64,000 nucleotides of DNA from Pokkaliibacter plantistimulans (GCF_046844695.1 NZ_CP177354.1:868001-932000); one strand, 5' to 3'; shown: positions 52,784 through 61,682, counted from the stretch's first letter. Program-made: numbers and translations. Notes: generated by a model from the sequence alone, not told the origin.

Positions 52784-53179
52784 TCAGCGATCTCTGGCAA
52801 CGATATTTTTGCTCAGGGTCTTCAGCTCGGCACTGGTGTACAGGTCAAGACACTTTTTGGTTTTGAACTGGCCCTGCACCGGGCCGCTGTAGCTGCGACG
52901 CAGGTACTTGTCCACCATGGCGTCGAGCTTCTGCATGGATTCCGCGCTGGCCTTGCTGTGCTCCAGCGCAATGCTGGCGGTGATGGAGGCATCCCGCCCG
53001 GCTGCGGTTTCAGTGCCGTAGGCTTTGGCCAGACAGTGGCTCAGTGCCCAGTTGCGCAGTTTATCCTGAGCCGAATACTGGGGGCCGGTATCGGCCCGGG
53101 CTGACGAGAGCCACAGGCCAGACAGCGTTAACGCGGACAGTGACAGGCTGAGGGCAAGGCTGACAGATTTTCGTCCCAT
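52784..53179 (-). CDS. Tai4-family (T6SS amidase immunity-like) periplasmic protein
   Basis: A 131-residue protein with a signal peptide (MGRKSVSLALSLSLSALTLS... ending near SSARA, residue 29). The mature part is helical, with NWALSHCLAKAYG near residue 43 and TKKCLDLYTSAELK near residue 107; the two cysteines C49 and C110 could form a disulfide. The CLD-Y-S-EL block and layout resemble the Tai4 family, which neutralises the peptidoglycan amidase Tae4 of type VI secretion. No Tae4 or T6SS gene is in the window. I start at the ATG at 53179 behind GGAG; the frame is open to 53224. It lies between pmp3-like and pcaD genes on the same strand. Confidence 0.6.
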   Translation of the reverse strand: MGRKSVSLALSLSLSALTLSGLWLSSARADTGPQYSAQDKLRNWALSHCLAKAYGTETAAGRDASITASIALEHSKASAESMQKLDAMVDKYLRRSYSGPVQGQFKTKKCLDLYTSAELKTLSKNIVARDR

Positions 53180-53195
53180 GGTCTCCACTCGTTGG

Positions 53196-53354
53196 TTAGC
53201 GGCGTGCAATGATCCACACAGCATGCACGATACCGGGGATATAGCCCAGCAGCGTCAGCAGAATGTTGAGCCAGAAGGCTCCGCCAAAGCCTACCTGCAG
53301 AAAGACGCCCAGTGGTGGCAGCAAGATAGCGAAGATGATGCGAATCAGATCCAT
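53196..53354 (-). CDS. Pmp3/YqaE family small membrane protein
   Basis: A 52-residue two-helix membrane peptide: MDLIRIIFAILLPPLGVFLQ, then GGAFWLNILLTLLGYIPGIV. The LPPLGVFL and LGYIPGI.HA motifs define the Pmp3/UPF0057 family, tied to membrane potential and stress. I start at the ATG at 53354 behind AGGAG; an upstream in-frame ATG at 53378 lacks this. It lies 16 bases upstream of the Tai4-like gene and 99 bases after pcaQ. Confidence 0.88.
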   Translation of the reverse strand: MDLIRIIFAILLPPLGVFLQVGFGGAFWLNILLTLLGYIPGIVHAVWIIARR

Positions 53355-53453
53355 GACAGCAAACTCCTGTTTCAGCACAAAAGGGGGTATCCCTGTGTTT
53401 GGCTGCCATGAGGTGCGCAGGCAAGTCGCGGTGACGGGATCGAAACAGGCTGT

Positions 53454-54377
53454 TCACGCCTGGATACCTTCTGCAACCTGACGGATACAGTCGATCAGCA
53501 TTTCCAGCGAGGCACTGGCCTGCAGGTCGGTGCGGGTCGTGATACCCACCGGCCCCATGGTGTCACGGGTATCCATATCCAGCTCGATCAGGATGCCTTC
53601 TTCAATATCCTTGGCCACCACGCCGTGGGAAATGATCCAGATGGCATCCGAGTGACGCACATAGTCGCGGCCAAACTCGGTGGAAATGGTTTCAATACGA
53701 TCCGGTAAATGGCCGATGCCATGGGTGATCAGCAGTTTGTCTACGGTGCTGCGGATGATGGAGTCATCCGAGGGCAGCAGCACGGTGAAGTCCTGGATAC
53801 GGTCCAGACGGGTGATATGGTCCTGCTGCAGCGGATGGCCGGGGCGGGTCACCAGTGCCACCCGCTCGGAATACAGATGACTGAAGCTGAGGCCAGTCAT
53901 CTGCTCGGGGGCGGCCAGCCGGCCAACCACGACATCCAGCTCACCCAGACGCAGTTGCTCAAGCAGCAGGGCATTGGGGCCGGTCTGGACGCTGACGGTG
54001 GCATCAGCCCCGCTGGCTTTGAACTTGCGTACCGTGTCGGGCATGATGCGCGCCGATACCGTGGGCAGAGCGCCGATGCGCAGCAGCAGATCGCCACGGC
54101 GTGCCTGCAGGATGCTGTCGACACCCTCACGCAGGGCCGCCACACTGGCACCGGCATGACGCAGGAAGACTTCACCGAAGGCGGTCAGGGTGACGCCTTT
54201 CTTGCTGCGTTCAAACAGCTGCACGCCCAGCATGTCTTCCAGCTCTGCCAGCTTTTTGGAGACGGCAGGCTGAGTCAGGGCCAGCACCTGCGCGGCTTTA
54301 CCGACACTGCCCTGGCGTGCGACTTCGAGGAAGCACTGCAGATGGCGAAACTTGATACGGTTATCCAGGGCTGACAT
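53454..54377 (-). CDS. pcaQ: LysR-family regulator PcaQ
   Basis: A 307-residue LysR-type regulator: an N-terminal helix-turn-helix (IKFRHLQCFLEVARQGSVGK, LTQPAVSKKLAELEDMLG) and an effector domain with RIGALPTVSARIMPDTVRKF and PVGITTRTDLQASASLEML. These match PcaQ of alpha- and betaproteobacteria, the activator of pcaDCHGB. Here it is on the same strand as pcaDCHG and separated from it by two small unrelated genes, whereas PcaQ normally diverges from its target. GGAG is about seven bases before the ATG. Confidence 0.85.
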   Translation of the reverse strand: MSALDNRIKFRHLQCFLEVARQGSVGKAAQVLALTQPAVSKKLAELEDMLGVQLFERSKKGVTLTAFGEVFLRHAGASVAALREGVDSILQARRGDLLLRIGALPTVSARIMPDTVRKFKASGADATVSVQTGPNALLLEQLRLGELDVVVGRLAAPEQMTGLSFSHLYSERVALVTRPGHPLQQDHITRLDRIQDFTVLLPSDDSIIRSTVDKLLITHGIGHLPDRIETISTEFGRDYVRHSDAIWIISHGVVAKDIEEGILIELDMDTRDTMGPVGITTRTDLQASASLEMLIDCIRQVAEGIQA

Positions 54378-54464
54378 CGACGACTCCGGTCAGGAAGACT
54401 GTGGGGGCGAGTGTAGGAGCCACTCTGCAACAGGACAAGTCGCGCGCTGAGTTTGAGGAGAGCG

Positions 54465-55118
54465 ATGATGAATGATCGTGAGATGTTTCTGCCGCTGCTA
54501 CGTCAGGCCATGGTGGAAGATGCCGCCCATGACCTGGCCCATATCGAACGTGTCGTTGCCAATGCGCGGCGGCTGGCAGACGCGGAAGGGGCTGAGCTGG
54601 GGGTGGTATTACCTGCTGCCTGGCTGCATGACTGCGTCAATGTAGCCAAGGATTCACCACTGCGCAGTCAGAGTTCACGCCTGAGTGCTGACAGGGCGGT
54701 AGTGCTGTTGCAGCAGATTGCTTACCCCTCCCGCTGGCTGGAGGCGATTCATCACGCTATCTGTGCTCACAGTTTCAGCGCGGCCATCACACCGCGTACG
54801 CTGGAAGCGGCAGTGGTGCAGGATGCGGATCGTCTGGATGCTCTGGGCGCCATTGGCATCGCCAGAACTTTCATGGTCGGTGGCCAGTTGCAGCGGACGC
54901 TGTACAGTCTGGATGACCCGTTCTGTGTGGAGCGTGAACCTGATGACCATCGCTTTGGTCTGGACCACTTCCATACCAAGCTGCTCAGGCTCGAACAGTC
55001 TTTCACGACGGCTGCAGGGCGTGCAGAGGCTGTCCAGCGGACCAGCTTCATGCGTTGCTATCTGGCCCAGTTACGGCAGGAAATTGTGTACCTGGACGCA
55101 GCCGATAAGTGTCGTTAG
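54465..55118 (+). CDS. HD-domain phosphohydrolase (YedJ-like)
   Basis: A 217-residue HD-superfamily hydrolase. The metal-binding residues are H in HDLAHIERVV near residue 22, HD in AAWLHDCVNVAKD near residue 54 and D in VVQDADRLDALGAIGIARTF near residue 120. It resembles YedJ/YpgQ-type proteins, some of which hydrolyse nucleoside triphosphates. ATG at 54465 follows GAGGAG by four bases; the next ATG (54468) is also possible. It diverges from pcaQ. The physiological substrate is unknown. Confidence 0.82.
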   Translation: MMNDREMFLPLLRQAMVEDAAHDLAHIERVVANARRLADAEGAELGVVLPAAWLHDCVNVAKDSPLRSQSSRLSADRAVVLLQQIAYPSRWLEAIHHAICAHSFSAAITPRTLEAAVVQDADRLDALGAIGIARTFMVGGQLQRTLYSLDDPFCVEREPDDHRFGLDHFHTKLLRLEQSFTTAAGRAEAVQRTSFMRCYLAQLRQEIVYLDAADKCR

Positions 55119-55404
55119 TAAATAACCCTGCAATAAATAAAGAGTGCAAATGCGGGGAAAGAAGCATACTGTAGCGACCGGATTGCACACTTTTCAGTCA
55201 CTCTTCAGGCTCGTTGCAGTAATGACGGTCTTGTCCTGACTCCTCAGTGGATGTTGTCGGATAAGTGCCCTATACCGGCAGTTATCAGGCTGTCAGCCTT
55301 CCTTCCCCTCTGCCTTCGGCAGCTTTAAGCAGGTTATTTGTGCGCTTGGTAACCTGATTGATGATCTCGCGAACAACGCATACCTCCGCTAAGAGTGATA
55401 TTTA

Positions 55405-55677
55405 ATGAATCTATATGTCGGCAACCTTCCCTACACTGTCACAGAAGCCGATTTACGCGACGCTTTTTCAGCCTTTGGCACCGTAGAGAGCGTATCCCTT
55501 GCAACTGACAAATTTTCAGGTGAATCCAAAGGTTTTGGCTTTGTCGAGATGCCCAGTAATTCTGAAGCTGATCAGGCCATCAAGGCCTTAAATGACAAGC
55601 CGCTGAAGGGTCGCAACATCAAAGTCAATCAGGCACAGCCCCGCAGTGAACGGCCTCAGCGTCGCCCGCGCTACTGA
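55405..55677 (+). CDS. RNA-recognition-motif RNA-binding protein
   Basis: A 90-residue single-RRM protein: RNP2 LYVGNL (3-8) and RNP1 KGFGFVEM (43-50), followed by an Arg/Pro-rich tail (PRSERPQRRPRY). Bacterial Rbp proteins of this type are often cold-induced and bind RNA broadly. The 286-base upstream gap has no gene I can support and could be a long regulatory leader as in cold-shock genes. A strong hairpin follows. Confidence 0.9.
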   Translation: MNLYVGNLPYTVTEADLRDAFSAFGTVESVSLATDKFSGESKGFGFVEMPSNSEADQAIKALNDKPLKGRNIKVNQAQPRSERPQRRPRY

Positions 55678-55697
55678 TCTTCAGTATATGCTGTGAA

Positions 55698-55730
55698 GCA
55701 ACAACGGGAAGCTTAGCTTCCCGTTGTTGC
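55698..55730. terminator. Terminator between the RRM gene and the HAD gene
   Basis: GCAACAACGGGAAGC pairs perfectly with its complement (55698-55712 / 55716-55730) around a TTA loop. The following sequence is only weakly T-rich. It lies between two convergent genes. Confidence 0.7.
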
Positions 55731-55767
55731 TTGTGTTAATAGCTGGTTTACCTGAGCGTTCAGTGAT

Positions 55768-56430
55768 TTATGAGTTGCGCAGGCTAACAATCTCCCAGCC
55801 GCGCTCGGTGGCTACCTGCTTCAGTACGTCGTCCGGATCGACAGCGACAGGCTGTGAGGCCAGCTCCAGCAAGGGCAGATCATTGTGGGAGTCGCTGTAG
55901 AAGTAGCTGCCTTCAAGGCTGAGTTCGGGGTGTTGCCTGAGCCAATCCTGCAAACGCGTCACCTTGCCTTCGCGATAGCTGGGAACACCGGTGGGACGGC
56001 CGGTATAACGGTTGTCGATAATCTCGGCTTCACAGGCAATCAGATCGTCCACCCCCAGGTATTCGGCAATGGGGGCAGTGATAAAGCGGTTGGTTGCGGT
56101 GATGATCAGCAGATAGTGGCCCTGCTGACGGTGCCATTGCAACAGCTGGTGCGCCTTGGGTTGCAGCAGTGGCAGCACTTTCTGGGCAAAGTAGTCACGA
56201 TGCAGTGAATCCAGCTCTGCCATGCTGAAGCGGCTCAACGGTGCCAGTGAGTGACTGAGGTGGGCATGGATGTCCAGCGTGCCAGCCATGTAGTCCTGAT
56301 AGAAAGCACTGACCTGGGCCTTGTAGGCATCGCCGTCCACCAGGCCGGATTCTGCCAGAAAATCACCCCAGACCTGATCGCTGTCGCCGCCAATCAGGGT
56401 ATGGTCAAGGTCAAAAATGGCCAGTCTCAA
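55768..56430 (-). CDS. HAD-superfamily phosphatase (PA0335-like, possible histidinol-phosphate phosphatase)
   Basis: About 220 residues of the HAD subfamily IB. The nucleophile motif is IFDLDHTL, followed by LLIITATNRFITAPIAEYLG and YSDSHNDLPLLELA. Its place beside rppH-ptsP matches P. aeruginosa PA0335, which has been reported to act as histidinol-phosphate phosphatase. The single-domain HisB of this window needs such a partner, which supports that role. I prefer a TTG start at 56430 (MRLAIFDLDHTL), which has GGGAG eight bases ahead and fits homologues. An ATG at 56454 would add eight residues. Confidence 0.78.
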   Translation of the reverse strand: MRLAIFDLDHTLIGGDSDQVWGDFLAESGLVDGDAYKAQVSAFYQDYMAGTLDIHAHLSHSLAPLSRFSMAELDSLHRDYFAQKVLPLLQPKAHQLLQWHRQQGHYLLIITATNRFITAPIAEYLGVDDLIACEAEIIDNRYTGRPTGVPSYREGKVTRLQDWLRQHPELSLEGSYFYSDSHNDLPLLELASQPVAVDPDDVLKQVATERGWEIVSLRNS

Positions 56431-56577
56431 GGTCGTTTCTCCCGGTTTTTGCATGCCCCGTCACAAGGCGGGGCTAAGCTGCTGTTTCCAAAAAGTTTTG
56501 TATTTGCACCAGCCCTTGGTGAATCTGGGCAGTTGTGGAAGAATAAGGCTAATTCAAAGTTATGACAGGGTGATTCC

Positions 56578-57075
56578 GTGATCGACGAAGACGGATTCCG
56601 GCCCAATGTGGGCATCATCCTGGCGAATGGACAAGGGCAGGTACTCTGGGCAAGGCGCATCGGACAAGATGCGTGGCAGTTTCCTCAAGGTGGCATAAAA
56701 GAATGCGAAACCCCTGAGCAGGCGCTATTTCGTGAACTCAAGGAAGAAGTGGGGTTAAACCCGGAACACGTCGAGATTCTTGCCTGTACCCGTGGCTGGT
56801 TACGTTACCGTTTGCCCAAGCGCATGGTACGTTACCACAGCCAGCCTGTCTGCATCGGTCAGAAACAGAAATGGTTTTTGTTGCGTCTGCTGGCTGAAGA
56901 CGAGCGGGTGTGTATTGATGCGGGTCCGTCGCCGGAATTTGACCACTGGCGCTGGGTAAGTTACTGGTATCCGCTGGGCCAGGTTGTATCGTTCAAGCGT
57001 GAGGTCTACCGCCGCGCCATGCGGGAGTTGTCCACACGCCATATGCGTCTTTGCTATGGACGCGACATGGGGTAA
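56578..57075 (+). CDS. rppH: RNA pyrophosphohydrolase RppH
   Basis: Removes pyrophosphate from the 5' end of mRNAs, opening them to RNase E decay. The 165 residues carry a complete Nudix box (GGIKECETPEQALFREL then KEEVGL, about 38-60), with metal-binding E53, E56 and E57. The start is a GTG at 56578 (MIDEDGFRPNVGIILANGQG), as in homologues. ptsP follows 65 bases later, the conserved gammaproteobacterial order. Confidence 0.95.
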   Translation: MIDEDGFRPNVGIILANGQGQVLWARRIGQDAWQFPQGGIKECETPEQALFRELKEEVGLNPEHVEILACTRGWLRYRLPKRMVRYHSQPVCIGQKQKWFLLRLLAEDERVCIDAGPSPEFDHWRWVSYWYPLGQVVSFKREVYRRAMRELSTRHMRLCYGRDMG

Positions 57076-57140
57076 TTGCATACGGGTAAACAGATGGCTC
57101 GCAGCACTGCTGGCCGGGCCAACTTTGAGGGAGCGGCATC

Positions 57141-59438
57141 ATGCCTAAACTGGAGACGTTACGCAAGATAGTGCAGGAGGTGGACAGCGCCGAGACGCTG
57201 GACGACGCTCTGGTGCTTATTGTGAAACGTATCCGCAGTGCCATGAGCACGCACGTTTGCTCCGTTTACCTGTTTGACAAAGATCTGCAGGCCTTCGTAC
57301 TGATGGCCACCGAGGGTTTGCATCAGAAGTCCGTCGGACAGGTCAGCATCCCTCTGCATGAAGGTCTGGTGGGTCTGGTTGGTCAGCGGGCAGAGCCCCT
57401 TAACCTGGATGACGCCGCCCAGCATCCTCAATTCCGCTATTTCGAAGAAACCGGTGAAGAGCGCTTCAAGTCCTTCCTCGGTGTGCCCATCATTCATCAG
57501 CGCCGGGTACTCGGTGTGCTGATCGTCCAGCAGCGTGAGCAGCGCAAGTTCGATGAAGGTGATGAAGCCTTTCTGGTAACCATGTCGGCCCAGCTGGCGG
57601 GCATCATTGCTCACGCTGAAGCCACCGTTGGTATCTACTCCTCTACCAATCAGACGGAAACCGTCGGTTCGGAAAGCAAGTACGACGGTATTGCCGCTTC
57701 TCCCGGTGTGGCTATCGGTGTGGGTGTGGTGATGGCGCCCCCGGCCGATCTCACCACGGTGCCGCAGAAGACGATCAGTGAAGACAAGATTGCACTGGAA
57801 ATCGAACGCTTTCAGGCGGCCCTGAAGCAGGTCCGGCGCGATATCCGGGCGGTAGGCCGGACGCTGTCGAAGCGCCTGCGCAAGGACGAGGCTGCGCTTT
57901 TTGACGTCTATCTGCGCATGCTGGATGACAATGCCCTGCCCGGCGAAGTTATCAGTCTGATTGAAGACGGCCAGTGGGCGCAGGGTGCGCTCTGCGCCGT
58001 GGCGATGGAGCATATTCGCCAGTTTTCCCTGATGGATGACCCCTACCTGCGTGAACGGGCCACGGATATTCGTGACCTTGGCCGCCGGGTATTGTCCTAC
58101 CTGCAGGAAGAAGCCAGTGCGGAGCCCAAACAGTTTCCGCCGCACACGATTCTGATTGCTGAAGAAGTGACCCCTGCCATGCTGGGGGAAGTGCCACCGG
58201 AATCGCTGGTGGGGTTGGTATCCGTATTAGGTTCATCCAACTCCCATGCGGCCATTCTGGCGCGCTCCATGGGGATTCCTACCCTGATGGGGGCCGTCGA
58301 TCTGCCGATGACCCAGCTGGACGGACAGGATCTGGTGCTGGATGGCTACATGGGACGGGTCTTCGTCAATGCATCCAAGGACCTGCGTCATTACTACGAG
58401 CTGATTATCGCTGAGGAGCGGCAATTGGTAGTGGGGCTGGAGGCGATCCGCGATCTGCCAGCGGAGACGCTTGATGGGCGCAGCATTCCCCTGTGGGTGA
58501 ATACTGCCATGGGCGCAGATGTTAACCGCTCACTGGAGCGGGGTGCTGAAGGTATCGGTCTGTACCGTACCGAAGTGCCCTTCATGATTCGCGAGTCTTT
58601 CCCCACCGAAGCCGAACAGGTACAGAGTTACCGGGTGCAGCTGGAGTCCTTTGCGCCGCGCTCCGTGACGATGCGTACGCTGGATATCGGCGGGGATAAG
58701 GCGCTGCCGTATTTCCCCATTGAGGAAGATAACCCCTTTCTTGGCTGGCGCGGTATCCGGGTCACGCTGGATCATCCCGAGATTTTCAAGGTGCAGGTAC
58801 GCGCCATGCTGAAAGCCAGCATCGGCCTCGACAACCTGCGCATCATGCTGCCGATGGTGTCCTATGTCGGTGAAGTCATCGAAGCCAAACGCCTGATCAA
58901 CGATGCGCTCAACGAGCTGCGTGATGAAGGCCTGCCGATTGCACGCCCCGCCCTCGGCGTGATGATCGAAGTACCTGCGGCGGTGTATCAGGCACGGGAT
59001 ATTGCCCGTCATGTTGACTTCCTGTCGGTGGGCAGCAACGACCTGACGCAGTATCTGCTGGCGGTGGATCGCAACAATCCGCGGGTCGCCGGACTTTATC
59101 ATTCCTATCATCCGGCGGTGTTGCAGGCGCTGCGCTGCGTGGTTGAGGAAGGGCATAAGGAAGGGGTGCAGGTCAGCATCTGTGGTGAAATGGCAGGCGA
59201 CCCCGGCGGTGCCGTGCTGCTGATGGCCATGGGCTACGATGTGCTGTCCATGAGCCCGATCCATCTGCCCAAGGTCAAGGCGGCGATCCGTGCGGTCAAG
59301 TATGCCGAAGCCTGTGCCATGCTCGATAACGTCATGCAGCTGCTCGATCCCAAAGCGGTGGAAGAGGCTATCTATACCCTGCTGTATGATGCGGGCGTCG
59401 GCCGGCTGGGTAACCGTCGTAACCTTGAGGCGGGCTAA
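57141..59438 (+). CDS. ptsP: Phosphoenolpyruvate phosphotransferase EI-Ntr (PtsP)
   Basis: First enzyme of the nitrogen-related PTS: takes phosphate from PEP and passes it to NPr. It is 765 residues: an N-terminal GAF sensor (about 1-165), then the EI domains with phosphohistidine H369 in LGSSNSHAAILARSMGIP, the PEP-binding region GIGLYRTEVPFMIRESFPTE, and SVGSNDLTQYLLAVDRNN. The GAF domain separates it from sugar EI. GAGGG precedes the ATG. ptsN and ptsO are not in the window. Confidence 0.96.
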   Translation: MPKLETLRKIVQEVDSAETLDDALVLIVKRIRSAMSTHVCSVYLFDKDLQAFVLMATEGLHQKSVGQVSIPLHEGLVGLVGQRAEPLNLDDAAQHPQFRYFEETGEERFKSFLGVPIIHQRRVLGVLIVQQREQRKFDEGDEAFLVTMSAQLAGIIAHAEATVGIYSSTNQTETVGSESKYDGIAASPGVAIGVGVVMAPPADLTTVPQKTISEDKIALEIERFQAALKQVRRDIRAVGRTLSKRLRKDEAALFDVYLRMLDDNALPGEVISLIEDGQWAQGALCAVAMEHIRQFSLMDDPYLRERATDIRDLGRRVLSYLQEEASAEPKQFPPHTILIAEEVTPAMLGEVPPESLVGLVSVLGSSNSHAAILARSMGIPTLMGAVDLPMTQLDGQDLVLDGYMGRVFVNASKDLRHYYELIIAEERQLVVGLEAIRDLPAETLDGRSIPLWVNTAMGADVNRSLERGAEGIGLYRTEVPFMIRESFPTEAEQVQSYRVQLESFAPRSVTMRTLDIGGDKALPYFPIEEDNPFLGWRGIRVTLDHPEIFKVQVRAMLKASIGLDNLRIMLPMVSYVGEVIEAKRLINDALNELRDEGLPIARPALGVMIEVPAAVYQARDIARHVDFLSVGSNDLTQYLLAVDRNNPRVAGLYHSYHPAVLQALRCVVEEGHKEGVQVSICGEMAGDPGGAVLLMAMGYDVLSMSPIHLPKVKAAIRAVKYAEACAMLDNVMQLLDPKAVEEAIYTLLYDAGVGRLGNRRNLEAG

Positions 59439-59471
59439 ACCCCACTCGTGCGACAGACTGATGTGATTACG

Positions 59472-59493
59472 GAAGGCCGCTAATGCGGCCTTC
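59472..59493. terminator. Hairpin between ptsP and the sensor kinase
   Basis: GAAGGCCGC/GCGGCCTTC (59472-59480 / 59485-59493) with a TAAT loop between two convergent genes. It has only a weak T-tract on either side, so termination strength is uncertain. Confidence 0.6.
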
Positions 59494-59498
59494 AGCGT

Positions 59499-61682
59499 TT
59501 ATTGCTCAGGGGCTGAGGTTGCATTCTGGGGCGGGCGAGGCTGCAGCGGCAGGCGCAAACGCAGGCTGAACCCCTTCTGTTGCGGGCCAAACACGCCAAA
59601 GACCAGCTGTGCCTGCAGCTGCTGCACCAACTCATTGATCATCAGGCTGCGGATCGGATTGCTGCCGCTATCAGCGGTCATGCTCTGCCACTGGCTGGTG
59701 GCGTCGCCGTCGGCATCTTCCAGTTCAATCTGGATATCCTCTTCCTCCTGGCGCGTGCGTATGCGCAGACGCCCGTTGCCCTGCAGCGACTCTTCCGCCT
59801 GAATCAGCAGATGGATCATCAGCTGGCTCAGTTGCAGGACATTGCCCTGATAAGGCGGCAGCTCGGCGAAGTCCTGCTGAATCAGGATGTGTTCACTGAT
59901 CTCGGTGCGCAGCACTTCCAGCACGCTGGTGATCAGGCCATTGACCTCCATGGGGATATGCCCCCCTTGTTCAGCTTCGGCCAGATGCTGCAGCTCCTTG
60001 ACGGTTTGTTCTACCTGATTGAGGCCTGCCAGCGTCGTGGTCAGATGCTGGTCAAGCATATCCATCTCGGTATTGCAGACCTGACTGAGCTCCGGCAGCA
60101 ACGGTGAATCAGGCTGCTCGACGCTGATACGCTGATAGATGTTGTCCAGCTTCTGCATGGTCTGCTGACCATTGCTTTGCAGCTGCTGCAATTGATACAG
60201 GGCAAAGGCCAGCGGTGCGTGAATTTCGCTGATCACGCCGGAGGTGACCTGTCCCAGTGCCACCAGTTTTTCCTGTTGCAGCAGCTGTGCCTGGGCCTGC
60301 TGCCAGTGCTGGATCAGCTGCTGCTGGCTGCGTCGTTCTTCCTCCAGCGCCGCGGCAGTGCTTTGCAGCTGCTGGTTGGCATCCTGCAGCGCCTGGGTTC
60401 GCTCATTGACGCGCAGCTCCAGCTCGCTGTTGAGCTGCTCCATCTTGCGCAAGAATTCGGATTTGATCTGTGATGAGGCCAATGCCTGATCGCGGGCTTC
60501 TGCCAGAGTCATTTCCAGTGTCTTCTGTTCGCTGATATCGCGGATGACCACCACGTAAAGCGCGGGCTGCGAGTTGGCCACCTTGTTGATCTGCAGCATG
60601 ACCGGGAAGCTGGAGCCATCAGGGCGTAACCCCTGCAGTTCCTTGGGAACGTTGCCGGTGGGCAGCCAGTGGTCGGGTGGTGTGCTGAGGGCATTGAAGT
60701 ACTGGGTCAGCGGTTGCTGCCGCAGTTGCTCCCAGTTGCTGCGCAACAGCTGGCAGCCTGCCGGGTTGCTTTGCTGGATACGCCATTGCTGGTCAACCAG
60801 CATCAGGCTGTCGGCCACGCTGTAGACGATGGCCTGATTCTTGGCGGCGGTCAGGCGCAGCTCCTGTTCGGCTTCGCTGCGTTGCTGAATCTCGCTCTGC
60901 AGGCGTTTGTTGACGTCGAGGGTCTTGTCATTCAGCGCTTCGGCATGGCGCAGGGATTTATGCAGCCGTGACATGCTGTACCACAGCAGTCCCAGCGCCA
61001 GCACGCTAAACAGGGTCTGCACGAAGGTCAGTGACCAGAAGAAGCTGGGGCCGGTGCCGGTGCTGATATTGCGGGTCACGCTCATGACGCCACGCACGTC
61101 GCCGGCTTTCCAGTCGCGCTTGGGGGTGCCGGGATAGGAGTTATGGCAGGCCACGCAGCTGGGGGAGAGAATGTCGGCACGGGCGTAGCGCAGGGTCAGC
61201 TGATCGTTCTTGTCGTCAAACTGATAGAACGGTTCGAAGGAGTTGGAGTGCAGCGCCCTTAACGCATCATTCTCGAAGGTATCCTGAGGGCCGCCGGACT
61301 TGTTCCACGGGAAGGGCAGCTCGCTGAACAGACGAATCCGCAGGCCGGTATTCTCGGCCATCAGGTTGCGGGCAAAGTCCATGGTGAAGGAGGTGGGTAG
61401 CGGCAGCATGTCATTGTGGAAGGCGTAATCATGGCCAATCCGCATCCCGGCGTCTTTCGCTTTGGGGACAATCTCCCGCGAGTAAAAAGCGCGAATCTGC
61501 ATCATCAGCTGCAGGTATTCATCGGCCTGTTGAATGGCCTCCTGCTCCAGATGATTCCGGTTCTGTTCGTAACTCCACCAGCTGATCGACAGGCTGGCGA
61601 CGATCAGGACCACGATAAAGGCCGAGAACCAGGTACTGGAAAAGTGGCTGGCAGACGGTGCTCCTGACTCCTTGGTTGTCAC
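59499..61682 (-). CDS. Heme-c sensor protein with a degenerate histidine kinase core
   Basis: A 727-residue membrane sensor. TM1 is about 17-36; the periplasmic part (about 37-213) is of the DUF3365/Tll0287-like type and holds a heme-c motif CVACH (C176, C179, H180). TM2 is about 214-236, then a PAS domain (about 280-385) and a long Gln-rich coiled coil (about 390-470). In the kinase part the phosphoacceptor box GVAHEINNPLA reads GVISEIHAPLA, with S485 where His should be. The N-box NLLINA reads HLLIQA (Q626) and the DxGxG box is DADGD; no GTGLGL is found. It therefore looks like a pseudokinase. It lies about 110 bases downstream of a canonical kinase gene on the same strand. Confidence 0.85.
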   Translation of the reverse strand: MTTKESGAPSASHFSSTWFSAFIVVLIVASLSISWWSYEQNRNHLEQEAIQQADEYLQLMMQIRAFYSREIVPKAKDAGMRIGHDYAFHNDMLPLPTSFTMDFARNLMAENTGLRIRLFSELPFPWNKSGGPQDTFENDALRALHSNSFEPFYQFDDKNDQLTLRYARADILSPSCVACHNSYPGTPKRDWKAGDVRGVMSVTRNISTGTGPSFFWSLTFVQTLFSVLALGLLWYSMSRLHKSLRHAEALNDKTLDVNKRLQSEIQQRSEAEQELRLTAAKNQAIVYSVADSLMLVDQQWRIQQSNPAGCQLLRSNWEQLRQQPLTQYFNALSTPPDHWLPTGNVPKELQGLRPDGSSFPVMLQINKVANSQPALYVVVIRDISEQKTLEMTLAEARDQALASSQIKSEFLRKMEQLNSELELRVNERTQALQDANQQLQSTAAALEEERRSQQQLIQHWQQAQAQLLQQEKLVALGQVTSGVISEIHAPLAFALYQLQQLQSNGQQTMQKLDNIYQRISVEQPDSPLLPELSQVCNTEMDMLDQHLTTTLAGLNQVEQTVKELQHLAEAEQGGHIPMEVNGLITSVLEVLRTEISEHILIQQDFAELPPYQGNVLQLSQLMIHLLIQAEESLQGNGRLRIRTRQEEEDIQIELEDADGDATSQWQSMTADSGSNPIRSLMINELVQQLQAQLVFGVFGPQQKGFSLRLRLPLQPRPPQNATSAPEQ

